DNA of 54,864 bases from Marmoricola sp. (GTDB taxonomy: Bacteria; Actinomycetota; Actinomycetes; Propionibacteriales; Nocardioidaceae). This document shows, piece after piece, positions 30,084-40,880 of the stretch; within the stretch, counting starts at the first letter, position 1; every line of letters begins with the position of its first letter. The translations under genes and the position numbers were made by a program. The notes under the pieces are model-generated. The model was not told the DNA's origin. It did not search any database and saw only the letters and a list, made by a program, of their open reading frames with translations. The stretch spans positions 1-54,864 of the forward strand of contig NZ_JAOPXP010000217.1 in the NCBI RefSeq assembly GCF_025965085.1, in the 5' to 3' direction.

Positions 30084-30815
30084 TCAGCCCAGGATGCTGC
30101 GGACGAGCAGGACGACGGCCGAGGCTGCGCACACCGCGAGCACGGCGTACCGGATCTGCCGATCGGGCACCGCGCCCTGGAGCCGGTTTCCCGCCCAGGC
30201 TCCGACCACCAGGCACGGGGTCAGCACCATGGCCAGTGGGAGCACGTGGGTGTCCAGGTCGCCGCTCAGCCCGAGGCCGACCAGGCTCATCGCGGCTCCC
30301 ACGGTGAACAGCACCGCGAGCGTCGAACGGATCTGCTGCGGGGGACGGTGCTGGTAGAGGATCGCCACGGGAGGCCCACCGATCGAGGTCGTCGTTCCGG
30401 CCAGGCCGGACAGCAGCCCGGCTGCGCCCAGCGTCGCCGGTCGCACCGGTACCTCGACCGAACGCAGCGTCAGCAGCACCGCCAGCAGGACCATCAGCGC
30501 CACGGCAACGGCCACTGCGCGCTCCGAGAGGACCGCGAGGAACAGCACCCCCAGCGCGACCCCCGGCACCCGCGCCGACAGCACCCAGCCCAACCCTCGC
30601 CAGTCGATGTCGTCGCGGTCCCGGGCCAGGGTGAAGGCCGGGAGCAGCACGGCGAGGGCCAGCGGCAGCTCCGGCATCAGCGACGGCGCCACGAGGGCCA
30701 CGACGGGCGCCGAGACCAGGTTCAGTCCGAGACCGACGAGCCCCTGCACCGTTGCGCCGAGCAGGACGACGAGGACCAGCAGCGCGACCACGGACGCGCT
30801 GACTCCGAGAGCCAT
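30084..30815 (-). CDS. TauE/SafE (DUF81) family membrane transporter
   Basis: This 243-residue protein is almost entirely hydrophobic, with about seven or eight membrane spans arranged as two repeats (GATVQGLVGLGLNLV and GLLSGLAGTTTSIGGPPVAILYQ). That is the TauE/SafE sulfite or organic-anion exporter pattern. It starts three bases after the YjbQ-like gene stop. The substrate is unknown; sulfoacetate or sulfite export is typical of characterised relatives. Confidence 0.85.
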   Translation of the reverse strand: MALGVSASVVALLVLVVLLGATVQGLVGLGLNLVSAPVVALVAPSLMPELPLALAVLLPAFTLARDRDDIDWRGLGWVLSARVPGVALGVLFLAVLSERAVAVAVALMVLLAVLLTLRSVEVPVRPATLGAAGLLSGLAGTTTSIGGPPVAILYQHRPPQQIRSTLAVLFTVGAAMSLVGLGLSGDLDTHVLPLAMVLTPCLVVGAWAGNRLQGAVPDRQIRYAVLAVCAASAVVLLVRSILG

Positions 30816-30818
30816 CCG

Positions 30819-31223
30819 TCAGCCCGGAAGGAAGGAGAACCGCACCTGCCGGTCGGGGTTGTCCACGTTCAGGTCGACGAGGCAGACGCTCTGCCAGGTG
30901 CCCAGGGCCAGGCTGCCGTCGAGCACCGGCACCGTGGCGTACGGCGGGAGGAGGGCGGGCATCACGTGCGAGCGACCGTGACCCTTCGTCCCGTGCCGGT
31001 GGCGCCACCGGTCGTCGGCCGGCAGCAGGTCGCCGAGTGCCGCAAGGAGGTCGTCGTCGGACCCCGCACCTGTCTCGATCACCGCGATGCCGAGGGTCGC
31101 GTGCGGCACGAACACCTGCAGCAGGCCGTCGCCCTCACCCGCGACGAACTCCGCGCAGTCACGGGTGATGTCGAGGACCACCTCGTCCCCACCCGTCCGG
31201 TAGTCACGCAGCTCGGACTTCAT
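30819..31223 (-). CDS. YjbQ/UPF0047-family protein
   Basis: This 134-residue protein carries the family pattern: VFVPHATLGIAVIE, GHGRSHVMPALLPP and LGTWQSVCLVDLN. The conserved His and Glu/Asp residues resemble a metal-binding site; thiamine phosphate synthase activity has been reported for some relatives. It starts at ATG 31223 behind AGGAGG. Its neighbour at 31268-31591 is a thiamine-binding DUF77 protein, a suggestive pairing. Confidence 0.87.
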   Translation of the reverse strand: MKSELRDYRTGGDEVVLDITRDCAEFVAGEGDGLLQVFVPHATLGIAVIETGAGSDDDLLAALGDLLPADDRWRHRHGTKGHGRSHVMPALLPPYATVPVLDGSLALGTWQSVCLVDLNVDNPDRQVRFSFLPG

Positions 31224-31267
31224 CGCAGCGCCTCCTCGGTCTGTGCTCGGTCCCGGGTGCAGCGGCC

Positions 31268-31591
31268 TCATCGCTCATGCAGGTGCTCCTCCACGCGCTG
31301 CACCTTGGCGGCCAGCTGGCCGTCGTACCCCGGCCGGATGTCGGCCTTCAGCACCAGCCCGACACGGGGGTAGCGGGCTGCCACGACGTCCACGGCCTGC
31401 TTGACCGCGCCCATCACCTCGTCCCACTCGCCCTCGATGTTGGTGAACATCGCGTTCGTCTCGCACGGCAGGCCCGAGGCGCGGATCGCGCGGACGGCCT
31501 GCGCCACCGCCTCGCTGACCCCGGCGTCGGCCGGCTGCTCTGCTGCGTCGAGGGGTGGTCCGGACGGGCTGATGCTCACGGCGACGATCAT
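31268..31591 (-). CDS. DUF77/MTH1187-family thiamine-binding protein
   Basis: This 107-residue ferredoxin-fold protein has the family pattern: N-terminal MIVAVSISPSG, SGLPCETNAMFTNIEGEWDEVMGAV and the C-terminal LVLKADIRPGYDGQLAAKV. Characterised relatives bind thiamine at subunit interfaces. It is the first gene of the leftward group with YjbQ, TauE and XdhC-like genes and is divergent from the histidine kinase gene. Confidence 0.85.
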   Translation of the reverse strand: MIVAVSISPSGPPLDAAEQPADAGVSEAVAQAVRAIRASGLPCETNAMFTNIEGEWDEVMGAVKQAVDVVAARYPRVGLVLKADIRPGYDGQLAAKVQRVEEHLHER

Positions 31592-31680
31592 GGACCCAGA
31601 CTCCCAGTGCGCGGGGTGATCGCCAACTCCGCCCCGGCACGGCACGATGTCCCCGGGAAGTCACCTCGGGAGGACCTGAC

Positions 31681-33693
31681 ATGTCGGTGAGACGCTGGGC
31701 ACAGTGCGCGCTCCTGCTCGTGCTGGTGGGCGTCCCCCTGTCCATCCCGGGCGTCCAGGCCACGGCGTACGGCGGCTGGCCCTCGATCGGCTTCGCGATC
31801 ACGCTCCTCCTGCTGGCCGGCCCGGAACGCCGCTGGATCGTCCTCGCTGCCGAGACCCTCGTGACCACGCCTGCGCTGGCCTACAGCTACGAGGTGGCAT
31901 GGTGGCAGGCGGCGCTGGGGAGCCTCGCGGTCACCCTGCCCTCCCTGCTCGCCGCACAGCTGCTGAGCCCCGGGCACGCAGGCCGGCTCCGGCTCGACGA
32001 GGTGGACACCGCTCGCTACCACCTCGTGACCCTGGGATCGGCTCTGGTCTGCGGGGTGCTGGCCATGGCAGCCGCGGCGACGCTGCTCAGCCTGCGCGAC
32101 GTCCTCATCTCCGGACTGATGTCGACCCTGGCCGCGTTGACGGCCCAGCTGGTGGTGCTGCCACTGCTGATCCGCAGCTCGGTCACCCGGCCCGCCGGCA
32201 AGCCCCTCGAGCTGATGCTCCAGAGGGCCCTGCTGCTCGGCATCGGCCTCGCCGTGTTCTACCCCGTCACCGCCCTGGGCACCTCCTTCCTGGTCTTCCC
32301 GGTGCTGGGCTGGGCGGCGCTGCGGGCCACGCTGCGCGAGACACACGTGCAGCTGTTCCTGATCTGCGTGGGTGCCTACGTCATGACGTTCACCGGCCGG
32401 GGCCCCTTCACCGGAAACCTGCAGGGCATCCCGGAGGACCTCGCCTCCTCGCTCGTCTACCTGTTCGTCGCCTCCGCGTGCTACCTGACCGTCCCGCTGA
32501 CCCTCACCGTGCAGAAGCTGATCTCGATGACGGGACAGGCCACCCGCGCCGCGACGACCGTCGAGCGGCTGCTGGACTCGGTGAGTGGCGCCCTGATCAT
32601 CGCCACGGACTCCGCCGGGCTGATCACGCACTTCAACAGCGGCGCGCAGGAGACCCTCGGCTACTCCCCCGAGGAGGTGCTGGGCCGCAGCCCGCGGATG
32701 TTCCACACGCAGGTGGAGCTCGCCCGGCAGGCCGAGCACTTCCAGGTCCCCGTGGACCACTCCGCGATCGTCCTCGAGATGGTGCGGCGGGGCGAGCGGC
32801 GTGACTGGGAGTTCCTCCGCAAGGACGAGACCCCGCGGATGGCCTCACTGACGGTGAGCGAGGTCACCGCCGCCGATGGTCAGGTGATCGGCTTCATCGG
32901 CGCCGGCGAGGACTTCACCGAGCGGTTGCGCGCCCAGGAGGCCCTGATGGCGGCGCTCGACCGGGAGCACGCCTCGGTGCTGCGGCTGCAGGAGGTCGAC
33001 CACGTCAAGCAGGAGCTGGTCTCGAACGTGAGCCACGAGCTGCGCACCCCGATCACCAGCATCTCCGGGTACGCCGAGCTGCTGGCCGACGGGACCCTGG
33101 GCCGTCTCAACGAGGACCAGGTGGACGCACTGCTCCGCATCGAGCGGAACACCGCGCGACTGGGACTGCTGGTGGGCGATCTGCTGACACTGTCCCGGGC
33201 TGAGTCCGGCCAGCTGGACCTCGAGCAGAAGCACGTCGACCTGTGTGCCGTGGCGAGGGAGTGCGGCGAGACGATGCAGGAGCAGCTGCACACCAGGACC
33301 CTCGACGTGCGCCTCGTGCTCCCGGAGCGCCAGGTGACCGTCCTGGGCGACGCGCACCGGCTCCACCAGGTGGTGACCAACCTGATGAGCAACGCGATCA
33401 AGTTCACGCCCGACGGTGGGCGGGTCACCCTCAGCGTCTCGAGGTCGGAGCGCGACGCCTCGCTCAAGGTCCGCGACAGCGGGATGGGCATCTCCGAGGA
33501 GGACCAGGAGCACCTCTTCACCCGCTTCTTCCGCGCCGCCGGCGCGATCGATCAGGCCATCCAAGGGACCGGGCTCGGGCTGAGCATCGTGCACTCCATC
33601 GTCACGCAGCACGACGGCAGCGTCGAGGTGGAGTCGTCCCCCGGGGCAGGCACCGCGGTGACGGTGCTGCTGCCGCTCGCGCCGGTCCCCTGA
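31681..33693 (+). CDS. Membrane PAS-domain sensor histidine kinase
   Basis: This 670-residue sensor kinase has an N-terminal membrane sensor of about eight hydrophobic spans (residues 1-285, MASE1-like). A PAS domain follows (about 300-415, FNSGAQETLGYSPEEVLGRSPRMF...GFIGAGEDFTERLRAQ). The HisKA dimerisation helix has the phospho-acceptor His452 in SHELRTPITSISGY, and the HATPase_c domain shows NLMSNAIKFTPDGG, DSGMGISEEDQ and GTGLGLSIV. GGGAGG precedes the ATG. No response regulator gene is adjacent, so it is an orphan kinase here. The signal is unknown. Confidence 0.9.
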   Translation: MSVRRWAQCALLLVLVGVPLSIPGVQATAYGGWPSIGFAITLLLLAGPERRWIVLAAETLVTTPALAYSYEVAWWQAALGSLAVTLPSLLAAQLLSPGHAGRLRLDEVDTARYHLVTLGSALVCGVLAMAAAATLLSLRDVLISGLMSTLAALTAQLVVLPLLIRSSVTRPAGKPLELMLQRALLLGIGLAVFYPVTALGTSFLVFPVLGWAALRATLRETHVQLFLICVGAYVMTFTGRGPFTGNLQGIPEDLASSLVYLFVASACYLTVPLTLTVQKLISMTGQATRAATTVERLLDSVSGALIIATDSAGLITHFNSGAQETLGYSPEEVLGRSPRMFHTQVELARQAEHFQVPVDHSAIVLEMVRRGERRDWEFLRKDETPRMASLTVSEVTAADGQVIGFIGAGEDFTERLRAQEALMAALDREHASVLRLQEVDHVKQELVSNVSHELRTPITSISGYAELLADGTLGRLNEDQVDALLRIERNTARLGLLVGDLLTLSRAESGQLDLEQKHVDLCAVARECGETMQEQLHTRTLDVRLVLPERQVTVLGDAHRLHQVVTNLMSNAIKFTPDGGRVTLSVSRSERDASLKVRDSGMGISEEDQEHLFTRFFRAAGAIDQAIQGTGLGLSIVHSIVTQHDGSVEVESSPGAGTAVTVLLPLAPVP

Positions 33694-33756
33694 GCAGCCG
33701 TTGCCCGAGCGGTCGAACGGGCAGCCGTTGCCGGGGCAGCTCGTCCGGCGACGCCT

Positions 33757-33786
33757 GCGGCCCGCCACCGAAGGGTGACGGGCCGC
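33757..33786. terminator. Bidirectional hairpin between the kinase and acnA genes
   Basis: Thirteen-base arms (33757-33769 and 33774-33786) with one mismatch surround the loop GAAG. The stem opens GCGGCCCG and closes CGGGCCGC. It lies between convergent genes, 64 bp after the kinase stop and 14 bp from the acnA stop, so it could end transcription from both sides. There is no U-tract. Confidence 0.6.
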
Positions 33787-33799
33787 TGGTCGGTCGGGC

Positions 33800-36670
<2,871 letters not shown>

Positions 36671-36769
36671 GATTCTCCCTCTCTCGGGGCCTCGACCGGT
36701 CGGTTCTGCCCGGGCGTCCCATCTTGCCCATCCGCGTCGTGCCATGGGAAGAAGGGGGCCCTTACGATG

Positions 36770-36787
36770 TATCTTGACATCAAGATA
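36770..36787. promoter_or_regulatory. 18-bp palindrome between divergent acnA and aldo/keto reductase genes
   Basis: TATCTTGACATCAAGATA has perfect eight-base arms around CA. Its AT-rich composition stands out from the surrounding GC-rich DNA. It lies 100 bp upstream of acnA and 44 bp upstream of the reductase, and contains TTGACA. TTGA-CA-TCAA dyads are typical of MarR- or TetR-type operators; which gene is controlled is unknown. Confidence 0.55.
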
Positions 36788-36830
36788 TCACGCCCTCGGC
36801 ACCGGAGAACACCGGCTCTAGGGTGGGCAC

Positions 36831-37859
36831 ATGCGCTACCGAACCCTGGGAAACAGTGGCTGTGCGGTCTCCGAGCTGTGCCTCGGGACCATGACGTTCG
36901 GCGACGAGACCGATGAGACGGGGTCGCACCACCAGCTGGACCGGTTCATCGAGGCCGGCGGCAACCTCGTGGACACCGCTGACGTCTACTCGGCGGGGCT
37001 CTCCGAGGAGATCATCGGCCGCTGGCTCGCCACGCGATCCGGCGAGGTGACCGATGCCGTGGTGCTCGCCACCAAGGGGCGGTTCCCGATGGGGAGCCGG
37101 CCGAACGACAGCGGCCTGTCCGCACGCCACCTCACCCGTGCGCTGGAGGCCTCCTTGCGCCGGCTCGGGGTGGAGGCGGTCGACCTCTACCAGGTGCATG
37201 CGTGGGACCCGTGGACGCCCTTGGCCGAGACGCTCCGCACCCTCGACGGCTTCGTGCGGTCGGGCAAGATCCGCTACTACGGCCTGTCCAACTTCACGGG
37301 CTGGCAGCTGACGAAGGCCGTCCACCTGGCACACACGCTCGGCCTGGCCGAGCCGGTGACGCTGCAGCCGCAGTACAGCCTGATCGTCCGCGAGACCGAG
37401 TGGGAGATAGTGCCCGCCGTCCTGGACGCCGGCATGGGCATGCTGCCGTGGAGCCCGCTGGGTGGTGGCTGGCTGAGCGGGAAGTACCAGCGCGAGCAGC
37501 GCCCCGCAGGAGCCACCCGCCTCGGTGAGGACCCGGGCCGCGGCATGGAGGCCTGGGAGCGCCGGGGCACGGACCGCACCTGGCGCATCGTCGCGGCGGT
37601 GCAGAAGGTGGCCGAGGCACGCGGCGCCACGATGGCGCAGGTGGCCCTCTCCTGGGTCACGAACCGACCCGGCGTGACCTCCACGATCCTGGGCGCCCGC
37701 ACCCTCGAGCAGCTCGAGGACAACCTGGCGTCCGCCGACCTCGTCCTGGACGAGACGGAGGTGGCCGTGCTGGACGAGGCGAGCGACCTGCAGGCGACGG
37801 ACTACCCCTACGGGGAGCTCGCCCTGGAGCAGCGCTCCCGGAACCTCGCCGGCGGGTAG
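36831..37859 (+). CDS. Aldo/keto reductase
   Basis: This 342-residue TIM-barrel NADPH-dependent oxidoreductase has the catalytic tetrad region: Asp and Tyr in NLVDTADVYSAGLSE, Lys in VVLATKGRF and His in LYQVHAWDP. The C-terminal cofactor loop is STILGARTLEQLEDNL. TAGGGT ends six bases before the ATG, so the mRNA is probably leaderless. It belongs to the YajO/YhdN-like subgroup; the carbonyl substrate is unknown. The gene ends four bases from the convergent MmcQ/YjbR gene. Confidence 0.9.
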   Translation: MRYRTLGNSGCAVSELCLGTMTFGDETDETGSHHQLDRFIEAGGNLVDTADVYSAGLSEEIIGRWLATRSGEVTDAVVLATKGRFPMGSRPNDSGLSARHLTRALEASLRRLGVEAVDLYQVHAWDPWTPLAETLRTLDGFVRSGKIRYYGLSNFTGWQLTKAVHLAHTLGLAEPVTLQPQYSLIVRETEWEIVPAVLDAGMGMLPWSPLGGGWLSGKYQREQRPAGATRLGEDPGRGMEAWERRGTDRTWRIVAAVQKVAEARGATMAQVALSWVTNRPGVTSTILGARTLEQLEDNLASADLVLDETEVAVLDEASDLQATDYPYGELALEQRSRNLAGG

Positions 37860-37863
37860 CCGC

Positions 37864-38211
37864 TCAGGTGGGCAGCCGGTCGCCTCGCTGGAGGACGAGT
37901 CGCTGCGGCGCCGAGAGGCGCCACGCCTCGAAGGTCAGCTCCGCCAGCTCGTCGCGGGCGATGCCGCCGAGCTGGACCACGACCCAGCCGAACCCACCCG
38001 CGGTGAACTGCACCTCGAAGACCTCCGGCCGCTCCCCCACGAGTGCCGCCTGCTCGGCCAGTGTCTGCTTGAGCCCGACGGTGCGCGTCGGCTCCCAGAG
38101 GTAGCCGAAGGTCCTGCCGTCCACCTCGAGCCGGGAGTAGCGGGAGTGAGGCGCCACCGACACCTCGTCCAGCTGCGAGACGAGTTCGAGGAACTCGCTG
38201 ATCTCGGTCAC
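37864..38211 (-). CDS. MmcQ/YjbR-family protein
   Basis: This small protein of about 115 residues has a MmcQ/YjbR double-wing DNA-binding-like fold: YSRLEVDGRTFGYLWE, KQTLAEQAAL and GGFGWVVVQLGGIARDELAELTFEAWRL. GTG 38211 overlaps the stop codon (38208-38210) of a broken methyltransferase tail as GTGA. That shows the gene was once translationally coupled behind an intact rRNA methyltransferase gene, which the island has since separated from it. Its function is unknown. Confidence 0.8.
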   Translation of the reverse strand: MTEISEFLELVSQLDEVSVAPHSRYSRLEVDGRTFGYLWEPTRTVGLKQTLAEQAALVGERPEVFEVQFTAGGFGWVVVQLGGIARDELAELTFEAWRLSAPQRLVLQRGDRLPT

Positions 38212-38340
38212 ACGGGGACCAGCAGGGCGACACACTCGACGTGGTGCGTCATCGGGAAGACGCCCATGGTGCTGAGCGTGAGCGCGATCCTCTGCCGATT
38301 ACTGCGTTCATCTGAGCAAACTATCCGCTGACCTGCGGCT
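38208..38340 (-). pseudogene. 3' fragment of RumA/TrmA-type rRNA (uracil-C5)-methyltransferase gene at attL
   Basis: Reading leftward, the sequence ends GVFPMTHHVECVALLVP then V and stop. FPxTHHVExVxLL is the invariant C-terminal signature of 23S rRNA m5U methyltransferases (RumA/RlmD/TrmA family), which methylate uridine in RNA. Only this tail is native; upstream codons (about QRIALTL) are shared with the right repeat rather than with the enzyme family. No methyltransferase body follows to the right; instead the nitrate island begins. The fragment thus marks the left junction of an insertion into the 3' end of the gene. Confidence 0.75.
38233..38255. repeat. Left attachment-site core (attL)
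   Basis: These 23 bases, beginning CACTCGACGTGGTGCGTCAT, are identical to 54561-54583. The surrounding 38223-38337 aligns without gaps to 54551-54665. The core encodes PMTHHVE of the methyltransferase tail on the minus strand, so the integrase target is a coding 3' end that is restored on insertion. Confidence 0.75.
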
Positions 38341-38645
38341 TTGCTGTTTTGGATGCTCGTGGCGCAGGTTCCGCTTTGCGACCGTCCGCGAGTCAAAGCG
38401 CGCCCAAACCGCGCCCTCCGAGAATCGAGCTCCGACGCTCACAGTCGACAGCAGAGTGCGCATCGCTACCCGGACTACGGGGAGCCAGTTCGAGCTGCTC
38501 TGCGACCGATGAACCCCGATGGTCTCGTGAGGACGGCTCCCGGTGCAGGCATCGTGCACCGCGATCCTGGCGCGAAGGTCGGCCGCGGTGTCGGCCACCG
38601 CAAGCGACAGTTCGCCGTGCTGGAGCAGGACTCGTGTCCGACAGG
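38256..38645. other. Island left end, no protein-coding gene seen
   Basis: This 390-bp stretch lacks a convincing gene. Up to about 38460 it is alignable with sequence right of the second repeat (54584-54760). Both copies contain CTTTGCGA, then TCAAAGCG and GCCC in the same order, and the CTTTG/CAAAG pair can form a stem in each. It is therefore likely to be a conserved element terminus with recombination or regulatory sites. The remainder is the 3' flank of the flavohemoglobin gene. Confidence 0.55.
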
Positions 38646-39866
38646 TCAGGCCGAGGCCAGCCACTTGTCCGGCCCGAAGACCTCGTAGTAGATGTCAGCC
38701 TCGGAGACGTCCTGCTCGACCAGGCTGGCGCGTACGGACTCCATGAACGGCAGCGGACCGCACAGGTAGATCTGCGCGTCCGCGGGGATCTCGACTGCCC
38801 CGAGGTCGACACGTCCGGCCCGGAGGACGTCGCGGGTCGGGCGGACACCGAGGTCCTCGTACCAACGGTGCAGGAACGCCGTGGGCATCGCCGCCACAAG
38901 CTCTTTGAGCTCCTGCCGGTGGGCGTGCCGTGCCGGAGACCGGTCAGCGTGCAGCACCAGCACCTCACGGGCTGAGTCGGTGCCTGACAGGTAGTGGAGG
39001 ATGCCGATGATCGGGGTGACGCCGATGCCCGCGGAGATCAGCACCAGCGGGCGGTTCGAGTCCTCGACGACCAGGTCTCCGAACGGAGCCGACACCCTGA
39101 TCTCATCGCCCTCGAAGAGGTTGTGGTGCAGGAAGTTCGACACCTCACCGGCCGGAACGATCGTGCCGTCTCCCGTATCGTGGGCCGCGACAGCCTTGAC
39201 CGAGATCCCCCACTCACTGGGTTCCGATGAGCGCGTGATGCTGTACTGGCGGATCTGTCGGGCGCCGTCCGGCAGCGTCGCCTGGACTGACACGTACTGG
39301 CCCGGGCGCGCCACGGGCAGAGCACTGCGGTCGGCGGTGCCGATCACGAAGGACACCGTGTCCGGGGACTCCTGGAGACGACGCCTCAGCACCAGGGTGC
39401 GCCAGACGTCACCGTCCGCGACGCCGGTCTCGGCGTACAAGCGCTTCTCGATGGTGACCAGCGCTCCGGCCATGTGCCAGTAGACCTCGTCCCAGGCGCT
39501 GGCGACCTCGGGTGTGACGGCATCACCCAGCACCTCGACGATCGCTGCGAACAGGTGCTCGTGGACGATCGGGTACTGGTCCTCGGTGATGCCGAGCGAG
39601 GCGTGCTTGTGGGCGATGCGGGCCAGCACCTCGACCGGGTCGCGCCCGTCCTCTGCCACCAGGAGCGTGGCGTACATCGCGATCGCACCCGCAAGAGCGC
39701 TCTGCTGCTCGCCCTGGGCCTGGTTGCCGCGATTGAACAGGTCACGCTCGAGCTCGGGGTGAGCGGCGAACATGCGCTGGTAGAACACCGTCGTGATGTC
39801 GCCGATCGCGGCTCCGATGACGGGCAGCGTGGCCTTGACGACAGCGGCGGACTGGGTGGACAGCAT
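38646..39866 (-). CDS. hmp: Flavohemoglobin (nitric oxide dioxygenase)
   Basis: This 406-residue enzyme converts NO and oxygen to nitrate in the cytoplasm. The N-terminal globin (residues 1-140) has the proximal His in IAHKHASLGI and FYQRMFAAHPEL; the FAD domain has RQYSITRS; the NAD domain has LISAGIGVTPIIGILHYL and YLCGPLPFMESV. GGAG precedes ATG 39866. It lies next to the left attachment site at the end of the nitrate cluster, separated from the cupin gene by 156 bp with its own promoter space. It would remove NO formed during nitrite metabolism. Confidence 0.94.
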   Translation of the reverse strand: MLSTQSAAVVKATLPVIGAAIGDITTVFYQRMFAAHPELERDLFNRGNQAQGEQQSALAGAIAMYATLLVAEDGRDPVEVLARIAHKHASLGITEDQYPIVHEHLFAAIVEVLGDAVTPEVASAWDEVYWHMAGALVTIEKRLYAETGVADGDVWRTLVLRRRLQESPDTVSFVIGTADRSALPVARPGQYVSVQATLPDGARQIRQYSITRSSEPSEWGISVKAVAAHDTGDGTIVPAGEVSNFLHHNLFEGDEIRVSAPFGDLVVEDSNRPLVLISAGIGVTPIIGILHYLSGTDSAREVLVLHADRSPARHAHRQELKELVAAMPTAFLHRWYEDLGVRPTRDVLRAGRVDLGAVEIPADAQIYLCGPLPFMESVRASLVEQDVSEADIYYEVFGPDKWLASA

Positions 39867-40022
39867 GGGGTCTCCGAGACGTTTGGGTGCATGGGTGATA
39901 GCTCTTCTCCGGAGGAGGAGAGCCAGTGCGTCCACACCACCACGCCGCGACCGGGCTGCGGAGGGGTCGAAGGTCCTACCTCCCCCGGATGAACGTCACG
40001 ACTCGTTTCTCCGGGCTGCTGG

Positions 40023-40355
40023 TCAGCTCCGGATGGCGACGGTCAGCAGGACGGCCGAGTCCTCGACGGCAACGAGTGCGTGCCGGGAGTCAGGGATGGT
40101 CAGCAGGTCCCCGGGTGACCCGTTCCACCTGGTGTCGCCCGCCACGAGCGTGACGCGCCCGTGGAGCACCTGGAGCGTCGCCTCGCCCGGGTTCTCGTGC
40201 TCATCCAAGTTGGAGCCGGCACGGAGGGCGATCAGCGTCTGGCGCAGCACGTGCTCGTGGCCGCCGTAGATCGTGTGGGCGCTCCTCCCGCTGGTCGCGG
40301 CCGATGCCGCCGCCAGGTGGTGACGGACCAACGCCGTCAGTGACTCCTTCTGCAT
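40023..40355 (-). CDS. Small cupin-domain protein
   Basis: This 110-residue single-cupin protein shows the metal-site pattern: HENPGEATLQVLHG in motif 1 and the PGDLLTIPDSRHALVAVED region in motif 2. GAGGAG lies five bases before the ATG. It starts 35 bp after the hemerythrin stop and is probably the tail of the nar transcript. Cupins of this size often accompany nitrogen-oxide and redox gene sets, perhaps as metal-dependent sensors or scavengers; the function is not known. Confidence 0.8.
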   Translation of the reverse strand: MQKESLTALVRHHLAAASAATSGRSAHTIYGGHEHVLRQTLIALRAGSNLDEHENPGEATLQVLHGRVTLVAGDTRWNGSPGDLLTIPDSRHALVAVEDSAVLLTVAIRS

Positions 40356-40390
40356 GGATTCTCCTCGTGCGGGATGGTGGGTGATCGTCC

Positions 40391-40879
40391 TCAGCTGGGG
40401 GTCGGTGTCGCCGTCGCGGCGTCGAGCAGGAAGCTCGGCGACCGGGTGTGGGCCTCGTCGACGATCGCCCAGCCGTCGGCGCCGAGTGTCACCACGGAGA
40501 CCGGGAAGATCCCCAGGTCCTCGCGCTCGACATGGACATCCAGGTCATCGAGCAGATGGGTGACGTCCACGACGGAGTCCGGGGAGTCGGGGTCGAGGGC
40601 GGCGACGACCGCCGCGAAGCCGCGGTGCTCACCCTCCAGGGCGTCGACCTCGTCGAGGAACTCTCCCGACGTGCGCATCGCCCGGAAGATGCCGGTCTCC
40701 TCACGCTGCACGTGCCGGTCGAGGTGGGCGACGAGCTCGGCGAGCAGCCTCATCGCCGCCGCATGATTCCCGGACCCCAGCTCCTGTCGGACGAAGTGAG
40801 CCTGGCCCATGAGGGCCATGTGCTCGTCCATCAGCTCGGCGATCGGTGGGACGCCGCGGCATCCGCAGTGCTCGCACAC
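40391..40879 (-). CDS. Hemerythrin HHE-domain protein with N-terminal Cys cluster
   Basis: This 162-residue protein is predicted to bind a di-iron centre. The HHE helices include MDEHMALMGQAHFVR, HLDRHVQREETGIF, LEGEHRGFAAVV and LDVHVEREDLGIFP, supplying the expected His and Glu ligands. The N terminus MCEHCGCRG has three cysteines close together, unusual for the family and possibly a second metal or redox site. Its GTG start lies one base after the narI stop, so it is part of the nar operon. Related proteins take part in NO resistance or Fe-S repair. Confidence 0.85.
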   Translation of the reverse strand: MCEHCGCRGVPPIAELMDEHMALMGQAHFVRQELGSGNHAAAMRLLAELVAHLDRHVQREETGIFRAMRTSGEFLDEVDALEGEHRGFAAVVAALDPDSPDSVVDVTHLLDDLDVHVEREDLGIFPVSVVTLGADGWAIVDEAHTRSPSFLLDAATATPTPS

Positions 40880-40880
40880 G

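Noticed and set aside
38233-38255. tRNA 3' end as the integration target
   Set aside because: The core encodes a conserved protein C terminus on the minus strand and cannot fold as a tRNA arm, so the target is a protein-coding 3' end.
38341-38975. Several frames at the island left end
   Set aside because: They overlap each other on both strands without motifs and align with non-coding sequence at the other element end.
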